Assembly (NCBI GenBank): GCA_017307755.1
Contig: JAFKGQ010000003.1
Span: 744,001-808,000 of the forward strand
DNA: 64,000 bases
From: Chitinophagaceae bacterium
GTDB lineage: Bacteria; Bacteroidota; Bacteroidia; Chitinophagales; Chitinophagaceae
Direction: 5' to 3'
In this document: positions 1 to 9,500 of the stretch, in pieces
Numbering within the stretch: the first letter of the stretch is position 1
Layout of the letters: the number at the start of each line of letters is the position of its first letter
The notes under the pieces: model-generated
Databases searched by the model: none
The model's input: only the letters and a program-made list of their open reading frames with translations
What the model was told of the DNA's origin: nothing
Position numbers and translations under genes: made by a program

Positions 1-556
1 AATGTAGCGTACATAATTCCGTACAAACGAGCAATACTTTGGCGTTTGCGTCGCTATGGCACAGGGCGTCGGCCAGCTTTAGGGCATGGATAGCCGCATA
101 ACATCCCATAAAGTTCACGGACGTACGAAAGATGGTCCCGGGCAGCCCCAGCAATTCCACGATCTCCAGGTCCAGACCAGGCGCGCTCATCCCCGTACAG
201 CTGACGGTGATGAGATGCGTGATTTCCTGCGCATCCAGTTTCCCATCCAGGCAATTCCGGATCGCAGCCATGGAGAGGGGGGCGGCATGCTGTTGGTAGC
301 ACCGCATCCTTGACTCCAGCGAAGGAAAGGGTTCCAGGTTTTCCGTAGGCGGATAAAACTCCCATTCCCCCGCCGGCCTGGTATAGTCTCCTATAACGGA
401 ATACCTGGTAGAGATACCGCTCTGATGGTAAAGGAATTGAAGTTTTCTGTTACCGGCTTCATTCATTGCGTATACACGCTGCATAAATGTCAGGATCTCA
501 TGCTGGGGGTGTGCATAGGCTGGGACTGCGGTACCGATGGAGATTATTTTACTCAA
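1..556 (-). CDS. Type III polyketide synthase, 3' part cut by window edge
   Basis: Chalcone-synthase-fold enzyme that condenses acyl-CoA starters with malonyl-CoA to make alkylpyrones, alkylresorcinols or similar. About 185 N-terminal residues are present; the rest lies left of the window. The frame reads ITVSCTGMSAPGLDLEIV at about 115-133 and RTSVNFMGCYAAIHALKLAD at about 144-163; Cys152 in NFMGCYAA is the expected acyl-binding nucleophile. I placed the start at TTG 556 because the typical N-terminus MSKIISIGTAVPAY follows directly and no ATG lies near; an ATT one codon upstream is less likely. It follows the UbiA gene by 81 bp on the same strand. Type III PKS next to UbiA is a recurring Bacteroidota arrangement, usually with a methyltransferase and an FAD oxidoreductase, which would lie outside the window (inference). 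Product unknown. Confidence 0.85.
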   Translation of the reverse strand, partial: MSKIISIGTAVPAYAHPQHEILTFMQRVYAMNEAGNRKLQFLYHQSGISTRYSVIGDYTRPAGEWEFYPPTENLEPFPSLESRMRCYQQHAAPLSMAAIRNCLDGKLDAQEITHLITVSCTGMSAPGLDLEIVELLGLPGTIFRTSVNFMGCYAAIHALKLADALCHSDANAKVLLVCTELCTLH

Positions 557-637
557 AATAAAAGGAGATTTATAATAATATACGGACCAAACCAATGCCA
601 AGATTATGCCACCCCACCTCTGAACAAACCGCTCAGC

Positions 638-1489
638 TCACCCCATGATCAGCACTGCAATAAAACCGGCGTTGGTACATACCGATGCCAACAGGTTCAT
701 ACGCATGGTATTGGTAAAATTTGCCTGTGCCGGGTTTTTCCAAACTTTGGCTGCCCATATAAAAAAATAAACGAGGATAGGCAGCATGCAGGTTGCCAGC
801 ACCTGAAATTCCTTTATCTGCAACGTAATTAAAAAGTAATAAACCATCAGGAGCATGGCAATACCATAGACGGCAGCCGTGAAGATAAAAGTGCCCCTGA
901 TGCCCAGCAACATGCTGATGGTCTTTATTCCATCCTTTCTGTCTGCGTCATGCTGATAGACCTGGGTCAGGGGATAAAATCCTCCGATCAGCAGACTGCT
1001 GATGATCATCGCTTCCGGCGGTATATGCAGGTCCCTGTTCATGGAGCTGCCATGATACACCAGGAAAAATACCAACGCCCCCTGGCAGATGATGACGGTA
1101 AGATAACCGATGACGGGCAACCGTTTCAGCCGGATGCCCCTGTAGCTATAAGCCCTTGAGGCAAGGATATAGACTGCGAGCCCCACCGCGAACCAGGCAC
1201 TGATAAAAAGGCTTAGCAGCATGGCGAGGATGTCCATGATGATGGTGACGAAGAATAGCTGGCGGGTAGGGGCAGGCGGGCGCTCCAAGCCGCCGATGGG
1301 GCCGGTATCCCTGTCCATATAACTGTTGTACCCATTACTTGCGGGGTATACCAGGACATGTAATATAAAAAAGATCAGCAAGGCATGAGGCAAGTGTTTG
1401 TCCACTACCTGGCCGAGGGCAAACCAATATACAGGCATCAGGAAAAAGGAGAAAGGGATGCGCAGTAGTTGTAAGGTGCTTTTTTGCAT
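638..1489 (-). CDS. UbiA-family prenyltransferase
   Basis: Integral membrane enzyme that would transfer a prenyl chain to an aromatic or polyketide acceptor. The protein is about 283 residues with roughly eight hydrophobic segments. The first Asp-rich motif is seen in NGYNSYMDRDTG (about 52-63, fitting NxxxD) and the second in QHDADRKDGIKT; these bind Mg-diphosphate in the family. I chose the MQKST start (ATG at 1489), two bases after the stop of the chitinase; an upstream ATG at 1522 would add 11 residues that overlap the chitinase and lack family character. Together with the downstream polyketide synthase it suggests a prenylated polyketide or resorcinol-type lipid. It is not a likely MenA or UbiA of respiration because of this setting, but substrate cannot be read from sequence. 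Confidence 0.9.
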   Translation of the reverse strand: MQKSTLQLLRIPFSFFLMPVYWFALGQVVDKHLPHALLIFFILHVLVYPASNGYNSYMDRDTGPIGGLERPPAPTRQLFFVTIIMDILAMLLSLFISAWFAVGLAVYILASRAYSYRGIRLKRLPVIGYLTVIICQGALVFFLVYHGSSMNRDLHIPPEAMIISSLLIGGFYPLTQVYQHDADRKDGIKTISMLLGIRGTFIFTAAVYGIAMLLMVYYFLITLQIKEFQVLATCMLPILVYFFIWAAKVWKNPAQANFTNTMRMNLLASVCTNAGFIAVLIMG

Positions 1490-1491
1490 AG

Positions 1492-2280
1492 TCAATTTCC
1501 ATAAGTTCCCATTCCCGTGCAATCACAATCGTTCTCCACGGTGGTTTTTAACAATACGGCCATATGTTTATAGAATCCGATCCTTTCCTGTCTTGCGTCC
1601 CTTGCTGCCGGCCCGTTATCCCTGCATTCCACTCCTCCATTGATGATGTTGATGGTCATACCGAAACCGGGTTTTCGCCGCAGCGCCAGATCGGCGGCAG
1701 TGGGGTGCCATTTGCCGCACATGACCTCATGACAGGAAGGTTTTGGAGCCTGGGCCTTCATCCAGAACCAAAGAGCTGTCCGAAAAGCTACCACACCGTC
1801 CCTGCTCACCATTTCGGGGTTGGCGAGCAATGGCAAATGCAGTTCTTCCCCTGCCAATCCGTAGTTGTAGGCATAGGTCAGTTGCAACGGCCCTCTCCCA
1901 TAATAAGACTTGCCGGCCACGGGCTTGTAAGGACTTGTACCGCCTGTGTTGTATTGCGTGCAATGACCATCCAGGCAGGCTTGTTCATCTGTATAATATA
2001 ACCCCCATACGTACGGCCCTCCCTTTGCTCCTGCCCATCCACTGGTGGTTTCATGACCGGCATGCGCAAAAAAAGCGGCGAGTTCTCTTAGTCTTATTTC
2101 CCGCGAGCCTTCCGCAGCAAATCCCGGGAAGCTTGCCGCGGCCCGGAGGAAGGCCTCGTAGGTATAGATGGCATTATGATGGGGAAATAATTGTTCATAC
2201 TGTTGCCGGCTCAGCAAGGCCGACAGCCCCTGGTCGACAGGAGGGCGCATAAATGCCAGCAGTAAGACGATGATAAACAT
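1492..2280 (-). CDS. GH19 chitinase
   Basis: Family 19 glycoside hydrolase that cleaves beta-1,4 N-acetylglucosamine chains by inversion. The 262-residue protein is a bare catalytic domain after a short hydrophobic leader (residues 2-11). Motifs in order: FFAHAGHETTSGWAG with Glu77 as acid, Glu99 in YYTDEQ as base (22 residues apart, as in the plant enzymes), SYYGRGPLQLTYAYNYG, then the LLANPEMVSRD and TALWFWM segments and INGGVECRD. No carbohydrate-binding module is present. The stop lies two bases before the start of the UbiA gene, so the three genes may share a transcript although the functional link is unclear. The role could be chitin use, attack on fungi or invertebrates, or a cell-wall enzyme; the chitinase call is firm, the target is not. 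Confidence 0.95.
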   Translation of the reverse strand: MFIIVLLLAFMRPPVDQGLSALLSRQQYEQLFPHHNAIYTYEAFLRAAASFPGFAAEGSREIRLRELAAFFAHAGHETTSGWAGAKGGPYVWGLYYTDEQACLDGHCTQYNTGGTSPYKPVAGKSYYGRGPLQLTYAYNYGLAGEELHLPLLANPEMVSRDGVVAFRTALWFWMKAQAPKPSCHEVMCGKWHPTAADLALRRKPGFGMTINIINGGVECRDNGPAARDARQERIGFYKHMAVLLKTTVENDCDCTGMGTYGN

Positions 2281-2294
2281 ACGACCAAGTTATA

Positions 2295-2321
2295 CAAAAA
2301 AAGGACCAACCGGTCCCTTTT
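2295..2321 (-). terminator. Terminator after the RhlE-like helicase gene
   Basis: GGACC-AACC-GGTCC hairpin (2303-2307 with 2312-2316) flanked by an A7 run at 2296-2302 and T5 at 2318-2322. On the minus strand the hairpin is followed by seven U, so it fits the end of the helicase transcript and insulates the chitinase gene that starts 14 bp further on. Confidence 0.7.
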
Positions 2322-2348
2322 TCGTATATAGCTAATTCCCTTCGCATA

Positions 2349-4094
2349 TTACCATTTCTCGTCCCCTTCGCTCTGATTGAGCTTTAGGTTGGAGACAAAA
2401 TTGTTTTGTTCATCCCACTGGCGGCTGATCTGCTGCGGATCACCTTTGGCGGGTGGGACTGCCTGCGGCTCCCTTCTGGGGGGACGCTTTTTGTCCTGGT
2501 TCCCGGATATGCGTTTGGAAGGGTCCTGGTGTCCGTGTTCCTTTTTGGGCTCAAGCTTGTTGTGATCCTGCTGCTGTCCGGGCTCAATTTTGGGCTCACG
2601 TTTATTGTGAACCTGTTGCTGATGCTCTTTTCGGGGCTCGTGCTGGACAGCTTCCTGCTGCGGCTGGCTTTCGAGGGCTTCCAACTCAGCAAGGGAAGTC
2701 ACCGCACCTTTCCGGATGACACTCTGGCCGGACCTTTGCGAATGACCGTTATGACCGGCGGCAGCGCCATTACGGCCGCCTCTTCCGCCAGCTGCATTAT
2801 TTTTTTGTTGTCCGTTGCCACGGCCATCCCGTCCGCGGCCATTATTTGAATGGCCGTTGTTGTTTTGCCGGCCACGGCCTGCATCACGGCCATTGCCACC
2901 CTGCATGGATGCTGCTACGGGCTGGATGACAGCCATGTTACCCATGGGGTGTGGATGGTCTTCCACCACCGGCACCTTCATACCGATGAGCTTTTCGATG
3001 TCCCGGAGATATTCTTTTTCTTCCGCGTCGCAGAAGGACAGGGCGATACCGCTGGCGCCTGCCCGGCCCGTCCGGCCTATACGATGCACATATGTTTCGG
3101 GCACATTCGGCAATTCGAAGTTGATGACATGTGTCAGCTCGTCGATGTCGATGCCTCTGGCGGCAATATCGGTGGCTACCAGTATGCGTGTCTGACGGGT
3201 CTTAAAATTCAGGAGCGCCCGCTGCCGGGCATTCTGGGATTTGTTACCGTGGATAGCTTCGGCCCGGACACCTGCACGCGTGAGTCCCTGCGCTACTTTA
3301 TCCGCACCGTGTTTGGTACGGGTGAACACCAATGCGGTGGGTATCGGCTGTGTCTTCAGGACATGCAGCAATAAGGACCGCTTATCCTTTCTGTCAACAA
3401 AATAGATGGATTGTTGTATGGTTTCCGCAGTGGAAGAAACGGGGGTCACTTCTACTTTGGCTGGGTTTGTCAGGATCGTACCCGCCAGTTTTTGGATCTC
3501 GGGAGGCATCGTTGCGGAAAAGAACAAGGACTGCCTTTTTTGCGGCAGTCTGGCAATGACCTTCTTTACATCATGGACAAATCCCATATCCAGCATCCTG
3601 TCCGCCTCGTCCAAAACGAAGAAGGATATGTTCTGTAAATTGATATGCCGTTGATCCATCAGGTCCAGCAGACGGCCCGGAGTGGCTACCAGGATATCGA
3701 TGCCCTTGCGGAGCGCATGTACCTGCGGGTTTTGCGGCACACCGCCAAAAATCACCAGGTGTTCCATCCCTGTATATCTGCCGTAAGCGGCAAAACTATC
3801 CCCGATCTGGATCGCCAGCTCGCGGGTGGGGGTGAGGATCAACGCTTTGATGGGACGTTGCGCCCGGAGGGGAACATCCTGTTTGAGGCCTGCTGCATCC
3901 TCGCAGAGGAGCTGCAGCATGGGAATGGCAAAAGCCGCGGTCTTACCTGTACCTGTCTGGGCGCAACCCAGCAGGTCTTTTCTATTGAGGATGATCGGTA
4001 TGGCTTGCGCCTGGATTGGGGTGGGCGTAGTATAGCCCTCTTCCTGTACAGCCTTTACTAAAGGCTCTATAAGCTTTAAATCAAGAAAAGACAA
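2349..4094 (-). CDS. DEAD-box ATP-dependent RNA helicase, RhlE-like
   Basis: RNA helicase that unwinds duplexes in ribosome assembly or mRNA turnover. It has 581 residues. Core motifs: Q-motif [10 protein letters not shown] (about 25-34), Walker A AQTGTGKT (45-52), PTRELA (89-94), TPGRL (138-142), DEAD (162-165), SAT (193-195), and HRIGRTGR (337-344). From about 385 the protein turns into a 200-residue low-complexity tail, first Gly/Asn/Arg-rich, then repeats of the type [28 protein letters not shown] blocks (about 500-550), which probably bind RNA non-specifically. The start follows a ~100-nt leader with a possible -7 box at 4202-4209. Many Bacteroidota have several RhlE paralogues, so I leave the symbol empty. 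Cold or stress induction is possible but not shown. Confidence 0.95.
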   Translation of the reverse strand: MSFLDLKLIEPLVKAVQEEGYTTPTPIQAQAIPIILNRKDLLGCAQTGTGKTAAFAIPMLQLLCEDAAGLKQDVPLRAQRPIKALILTPTRELAIQIGDSFAAYGRYTGMEHLVIFGGVPQNPQVHALRKGIDILVATPGRLLDLMDQRHINLQNISFFVLDEADRMLDMGFVHDVKKVIARLPQKRQSLFFSATMPPEIQKLAGTILTNPAKVEVTPVSSTAETIQQSIYFVDRKDKRSLLLHVLKTQPIPTALVFTRTKHGADKVAQGLTRAGVRAEAIHGNKSQNARQRALLNFKTRQTRILVATDIAARGIDIDELTHVINFELPNVPETYVHRIGRTGRAGASGIALSFCDAEEKEYLRDIEKLIGMKVPVVEDHPHPMGNMAVIQPVAASMQGGNGRDAGRGRQNNNGHSNNGRGRDGRGNGQQKNNAAGGRGGRNGAAAGHNGHSQRSGQSVIRKGAVTSLAELEALESQPQQEAVQHEPRKEHQQQVHNKREPKIEPGQQQDHNKLEPKKEHGHQDPSKRISGNQDKKRPPRREPQAVPPAKGDPQQISRQWDEQNNFVSNLKLNQSEGDEKW

Positions 4095-4201
4095 TTGAAA
4101 TACATTTAAATGAAAAATGAAACCCGTCTGCTCATCAATATCCTTCAGGAGTTATTACACGAAGGTTGTCACGAAAGCTGAGAATGGAGTTATAACGAAT
4201 G

Positions 4202-4209
4202 CAAAGGTA
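4202..4209 (-). promoter_or_regulatory. Possible -7 box of the helicase gene
   Basis: Read on the minus strand this is TACCTTTG, a match to the Bacteroidota -7 consensus TAnnTTTG. No TTG lies at the usual 17-20 bp further upstream, so support is partial. It would give a leader of about 100 nt. Confidence 0.35.
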
Positions 4210-4308
4210 GGTATTCTTTATGAAATGGCCTAATTTCCCCTCCAAGGGGGGATTTCTGCCTGATTTTCAATTGTGATCAATTATTTTGGAGAAACGTATA
4301 AAAAAATT

Positions 4309-4338
4309 TTGTGGTCTAAAAAGGCCGCAATATATTTG
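4309..4338 (+). promoter_or_regulatory. Bacteroidota-type promoter before the split small frame
   Basis: TTG at 4309-4311, a 19-bp spacer and TATATTTG at 4331-4338, which fits TTG-N17..20-TAnnTTTG fully. Transcription would start near 4344, practically at the ATG at 4347, and run to the terminator at 4645-4680. The unit could therefore be a leaderless mRNA or a small RNA of about 330 nt. Confidence 0.5.
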
Positions 4339-4346
4339 TTCTGTTA

Positions 4347-4639
4347 ATGGCTGCGGACAGAGAAAACAACCTCCTGGTTAGGGCTTTTAAAGGTTGGTCC
4401 GCAAATGAAAAAATAGAGAGATTCGCATGGCAAGTGATTCAAGCTTGCCCACTCTGATATCTGAATTGTACGCTCAGTATCCCCGTAGTTTTGTTGGATC
4501 CATACTTTACCCATTGCGGGGGTGCTCACGTAATTCCTACATAAAATATTGGAAAAATTTAAAGTTTGGTTGGAATAGCAAGGACACAGTTCTGATAGGC
4601 CGGTGTTTCTACACATGCGCCTTAAAGGATAAGGTTTAA
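4347..4639 (+). pseudogene. Possible small gene split by a frameshift, function unknown
   Basis: Frame A starts at ATG 4347 and reads 36 codons (MAADRENNLLVRAF..., ending FAWQVIQACPL) to TGA 4455-4457. A second frame, open from at least 4427, continues with LISELYAQYPRSF, then SILYPLRG and YIKYWKNLKFGW, to TAA 4637-4639, right at the terminator. Joined, they would give one aromatic, basic protein of about 97 residues. I recognise no family. A promoter and a terminator bracket the unit exactly, which argues that it is transcribed. It could be a decayed gene, a programmed frameshift, an assembly error, or a small RNA in which the frames are chance. Confidence 0.35.
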
Positions 4640-4680
4640 AAAAGGACAGCTCATGTCTATGAGCTGTCTTCGTTTTTTTA
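4638..4680. terminator. Bidirectional terminator between the small unit and pdhC
   Basis: Perfect 10-bp stem GACAGCTCAT (4645-4654) with ATGAGCTGTC (4659-4668), loop GTCT, T7 on the plus side at 4673-4679 and A6 on the minus side at 4638-4643. It can end the plus-strand unit at 4.3-4.6 kb and the pdhC transcript from the right. Confidence 0.85.
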
Positions 4681-4730
4681 GAGTGGTTATGTTTTTTTGT
4701 TTTACCGGGCCTGACGGTCCGGTGGTTTGA

Positions 4731-6455
4731 TTAGAGTAATATTCTCAAAGGTTCTTCCAGCAAGCTTTTCAGGGTTTGCAGGAAGGCTGAACCGACGGCT
4801 CCATCCACTACCCTGTGATCACAGCTGAGGGTCAGCTTCATCACATTGCCGGGTACAATAGCCCCATTCTTTACTACGGGCACCTGTTGGATAGCGCTTA
4901 TTGCCAGGATACAGGCGTCCGGCGTATTTATGATCGCAGTGAACTCTTCCACGCCGAACATACCCATGTTGGAGATAGTAAACGTGCTGCCTTCCCAGTC
5001 TGCCGGCTGCAGCTTCCTGGCCTTGGCCTTTTGCGCAAGATCTTTTACTTCGGCTGCGATCTGCGACAAGGACTTGGTATCCGCGAACCGTACTACGGGC
5101 ACGACTAGTCCGTCTTCTATCGCTACGGCAACACCGATGTTGACATGATGATTGATCCGTATCTTGTCTCCCAGCCAGCTGCTGTTGATGGCGGGGTGCT
5201 GTTTCAGCGCAACAGCGACTGCTTTCAGCACGATGTCATTGAAAGAGATTTTTACGGATGACACTTCATTCAGCTTGGCCCTGCTTTCCACCGCCCGGTC
5301 CATATCGATGGACATGGTAACATAGAAGTGCGGCGCGGTGAATTTGCTTTCGGACAACCGTCTTGCAATGACCTTCCGCATTTGCGATACGGGAACGTCC
5401 TCGAAGCTTACCTGGCCTGCAGGCGCAGCGGGAACAATGCTTTTTGCCGTGGTGGCGGAAGGTTGCTGTGATGCGGCGGCGGATTGTGATGCCGCAGCGG
5501 GAGATGCCTGTCCGGGAACAAAATTATCTACATCCTTTTTCACGATACGGCCATTGTCACCGCTGCCGGCTACCTGTGAAATATCGATCCCTTTTTCTGC
5601 GGCCAGCTTTTTGGCCAGCGGCGAAGCTTTTATACGACCATCCGCGGTGACGGCGAGGTTTCCCGTAGCAGGGGCAGCTCCATTGGCAGCATCAGCCTGG
5701 GCGGTTTGTCCAGTCTGGGCAGGCTGTTGGGGCTGTGCCGTTGCACCTCCGGCGGCAACAGGGCCGGGAACACCTTTATTTTTTGACGCAGACAGGACCT
5801 TCTGCAGATCTACCCTGGATTCATCCCCAATGACGGCAAGGAGGTCATTTACAGCGATCTTTTCCCCTTTCTGCGCACCTATGTGCAATAACTTGCCATC
5901 TTTATAGCTTTCCAGTTCCATCGTGGCTTTATCCGTCTCGATATCGGCAAGGACCTCGCCTTTTTTAACGGTATCACCCACTTTTTTATGCCAGTCGGCG
6001 ATGACGCCTTCGGTCATGGTGTCGCTGAGCCGGGGCATCAGGATCACACCCTCCATTTTGGAAATATCTTCTCCCTGTGCGGCTGGGGCTGGAGCTGTGG
6101 CGGCAGGAGCAGGGGCTGCAGCAGCCGCGGGAGCGCTTGCAGGAGCAGGTGCGGCTTTCTGATCAGCGGCAGGGGCCGATGCTCCCCCACCCTTTACCAG
6201 GGAAGAAATATCTTCACCGGGCGCGCCGATGATGGCGAGCAGCTCGTTGACCTGTACTTTTCCCCCTTTATCTGTTCCTACATATAATAAAGTACCATCT
6301 TTATAACTTTCCAGATCCATGGTGGCCTTATCTGTCTCCACTTCTGCCAAAAGATCCCCTTTCTTGACGGAGTCGCCCACTTTCTTATGCCAGGCGGCAA
6401 TTACCCCTTCGGTCATAGTATCGCTTAACCGGGGCATCAAAATAACTTCAGCCAT
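4731..6455 (-). CDS. pdhC: Dihydrolipoamide acetyltransferase (E2) of pyruvate dehydrogenase, two lipoyl domains
   Basis: E2 core of the pyruvate dehydrogenase complex, moving the acetyl group from lipoyl-lysine to CoA in the cytoplasm. The 574 residues comprise lipoyl domain 1 (about 1-80, lipoylated Lys43 in VETDKATM), an Ala/Pro-rich linker, lipoyl domain 2 (about 135-215, Lys176 in IETDKATM), a second linker, the E1/E3-binding domain (about 275-315, RIKASPLAKKLAAEKGIDIS) and the catalytic domain ending with DHRVVDGAVGS, whose His and Asp are catalytic. The lipoyl domains are close to identical around the lysine, which points to internal duplication; two are common in this phylum. E1 genes are not adjacent. 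It sits 55 bp after the stop-side neighbour on the right and ends before a two-way terminator. Confidence 0.95.
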   Translation of the reverse strand: MAEVILMPRLSDTMTEGVIAAWHKKVGDSVKKGDLLAEVETDKATMDLESYKDGTLLYVGTDKGGKVQVNELLAIIGAPGEDISSLVKGGGASAPAADQKAAPAPASAPAAAAAPAPAATAPAPAAQGEDISKMEGVILMPRLSDTMTEGVIADWHKKVGDTVKKGEVLADIETDKATMELESYKDGKLLHIGAQKGEKIAVNDLLAVIGDESRVDLQKVLSASKNKGVPGPVAAGGATAQPQQPAQTGQTAQADAANGAAPATGNLAVTADGRIKASPLAKKLAAEKGIDISQVAGSGDNGRIVKKDVDNFVPGQASPAAASQSAAASQQPSATTAKSIVPAAPAGQVSFEDVPVSQMRKVIARRLSESKFTAPHFYVTMSIDMDRAVESRAKLNEVSSVKISFNDIVLKAVAVALKQHPAINSSWLGDKIRINHHVNIGVAVAIEDGLVVPVVRFADTKSLSQIAAEVKDLAQKAKARKLQPADWEGSTFTISNMGMFGVEEFTAIINTPDACILAISAIQQVPVVKNGAIVPGNVMKLTLSCDHRVVDGAVGSAFLQTLKSLLEEPLRILL

Positions 6456-6510
6456 AACGCTTATTTAGAATAGATTTTTTAAACGAGCCGTGAAATTACG
6501 GAATTTTTGG

Positions 6511-9500
6511 TTAGGCTGCCTTTACATTCCCAGTCCGTTTGAGGACACCCCAATGCTGTAATTCCCCTTTCAGCGCCCGGCGAACAGCCCTGAACAATAC
6601 GGACCAGGTCAGCCAGCGCCAGATCAGCCGCTGAGGTATCAGCCACACCAGTTTGATGAGCTTTTCTTTCTCAAAGCTGAAGGCCAGCAGGGCTACCAGA
6701 AGGTCAACCAGCATAAATACCAGGTAATAACCTGCGATCTTGGAAGCATTTCCTGTCAACAGGCCCACGAGCATAAAGAAATCCGCCAGGGGGATGACAA
6801 AAGGTATGATATATTGAAAGATGAGGATATTTGGCAGCGCCACCCAGCCCAGCCATCTGTATTTCCAGTTGAGCAAGGCATCCCTGTTCTTCCAGAAGGT
6901 CTGCATGACCCCATAGCTCCAGCGGAACCGTTGTTTGAGGAACATCTTCAGGGTTTCCGGCGCTTCGGTCATGGCGATGGCGCGGTTGTCATTCTCGATG
7001 ATATAGCCGCAGCGAAGGATACGCACCGTGAGATCGCAATCCTCTGCCAGCGTGTCGGTGGTAAACCCTCCCGCCTCTTCGATGGCTGTTTTGCGAAAAG
7101 CCCCGATGGCGCCCGGCACTACGGTAATGGCATTCAGATATGCAAAGGCTTTTCTGTCGAAGTTCTGGCTGCTGATGTATTCTATGGATTGCCAACGGGT
7201 CAGCAGGTTCACCTCATTACCTACTTTTACATTTCCCGCAACGGCACCTACAATACCGCTACCGGGCATTCCCTCGGCGGTCATGACCCGGATGCCTTTA
7301 TTCTCTTTTTCCCCGAAATGTTCCATCAGCCGTGAAACGGCGTCTTTTTTTAGCTTGGTATCAGCGTCGATGCAAATGACGAAGTCCGCGGTAGATTGAG
7401 CGATGCCGAAGTTCAGGGCCGAAGCCTTGCCGCCATTGGGTTTAGACAACACCCTTACTTTGGGATGACCGACAAAGGCCGCGCTTACGCGCTCGTACGT
7501 GTTATCGATGCTGCCATCATCCACGAATATGACCTCGAAGTTGGGATAGTCTCCCGACAACAAACTCTGCACGGAGCCTACTGCATTTACCTCCTCGTTG
7601 TAGGCCGGCACGATAATGCTTACCAGCGGAGCATTCTGACCATCTGGCCCCCAGAAAGGCGTCAAGGCGTATTTTTTTTCCCGCAGATATTCCCTGGTGG
7701 CGATGACGGCCATTAAGAGCACCCTGCCTACAGACAGCACCATGAATACAATGAAGAGGGAGAAAAGGATATGACCGCTCCAGTACCCCAGTTCCGCGAA
7801 ATAATAATTTATCTGCAGCAGATAGTAGCCGCTGCCTTTCGGCACGGGCGGCATCATCTCTTCCCGTGTCTTGCCCAGTATGTCGGACACCGTGGTGAAC
7901 TTGAATTTCCTGGCCTGGAAGTATTCGATGATCTTTGGCAGCGCATCGACGGTGGCGCTCCTGTCATCGCCTCCGGCATCATGCAACAGTATGATATTCC
8001 CGCTGAGGCCCGAGGCTGTCATATCGTTCTTTCGCCGGACGATCCTGTCAAATATGCTGTCCGCCGGCGTTCCCGGCTCCCAGTCCAGCGGATCGATGGA
8101 CTCCCCGATGTCCAGGTAATTTTTTGTACGGGCAATGGCTACGGGTATCAATTCCTCCCATTTCTCAGGCTCGAAGTCCGCATTATAGGGAGCCCTGAAC
8201 ATGATAGTGGAATGACCGGTGATACACTCTATCAGCAACCGGGTGGATTCCATTTCCAGGATGGCCCTTTTCTGACTGACCTTGGCGATATTCGGATGGG
8301 TAAAAGTGTGATTGCCGATCTCATGCCCCTCTTTGAATATCCGTTTGACAATGGGGATATTGTTCTCGGCATTGATACCCACTATAAAGAAAGTGGCAGG
8401 GACGTGATATTTCGCAAGTATATCCAATATCCTGGGCGTGTAGCGCGGATCGGGCCCGTCGTCAAAGGTCAGCACCAGCTTCATGGAATCATCGGTACCG
8501 TATTTCCGGGCTACAAAGCGGGAGGGCAAGCTGTCATAGGACTCTTCAGCGATCAGCATCTCGCCCGTGTTCACTTCGGGCGTGATCCGTCCATTGGTGG
8601 GCGTTGCAATGATATCCAGTATTTCCCCGGTGCCTTCATAGTCCACAAAGTCCGCATTGGACATGGCGTCTACCTTACTGAACTCGGAGAAATTGAAATG
8701 GCTCATGGCAGCTTTCTGCATGTCCTTGTCATAAAAATACCAGATCCTTGGATCTTCGTCTCCCAGTCTCCAGACGGCCGTCCCCGCAAGCCCGTATTCT
8801 GTAGCAAAACGCAGCGCATTGAAAGTGGTGGCCGCATCCGTGAACTGTACCTGGTGCCTGACGCTATCGTCGTCCTCGTATTCGTAATGGAGATTGTAGG
8901 AATCATTGTCAAAATCGATCTTGGCATCATTGTCCTTGGCGGTGAACAGCGCCTGCTGGTAGCTGACGGTGCGTGCCGAAACCTCCTTGCCCAACTTCCA
9001 GTCATAGCCATAGGCCGCCAGGCACAGTATCAGCTTTTGCATGGGGATCTTTTTGACGGCATTGTCCACGGCCCCTTCGATCCATCGCTGATGAGATATA
9101 GGCCCGGGTCCTGTGTTGTCTGAATACTGGTCATAAGCCATCAGAAAGATATAGTCATTGTATTTGGACAACTCCTTATAGTTGTAGTCCTCGTTAAAAG
9201 GGATCACATCCTGGGAGACAAGAAAATGTTTGGCATGCAGCTGGTTGTACAGGTCCCGCTGAAACTCCACCAGACGTTCGTTCTTCTTCTCCATGAGCTC
9301 TTCAAAGTCCACATTGATACCCACAAAATCATTCTTCTCCAGGATCTTGATCACATCGTCGATCAAGCGCTGTTTTTTTGCGGGGTCGTTGATGATTCTG
9401 TGCACGCCGTCACCGCGGAAGACCTCTTTGTAGTTGTTGGAAAGGATGGGCATGACCTTCACGCCGGCATTTTTCATCACTTTCCAGGCACGGTCGTCGA

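Larger units (their letters stand above)
4095..4730. other. 636-bp gap between the helicase gene and pdhC
   Basis: No intact gene is evident. From left to right it holds the helicase leader, a minus-strand -7-like box (4202-4209, TACCTTTG read on minus), a CCCCT-CCA-AGGGG hairpin near 4236-4247, a plus-strand promoter (4309-4338), a short broken reading frame (4347-4639) and a strong two-way terminator (4638-4680). Confidence 0.6.
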
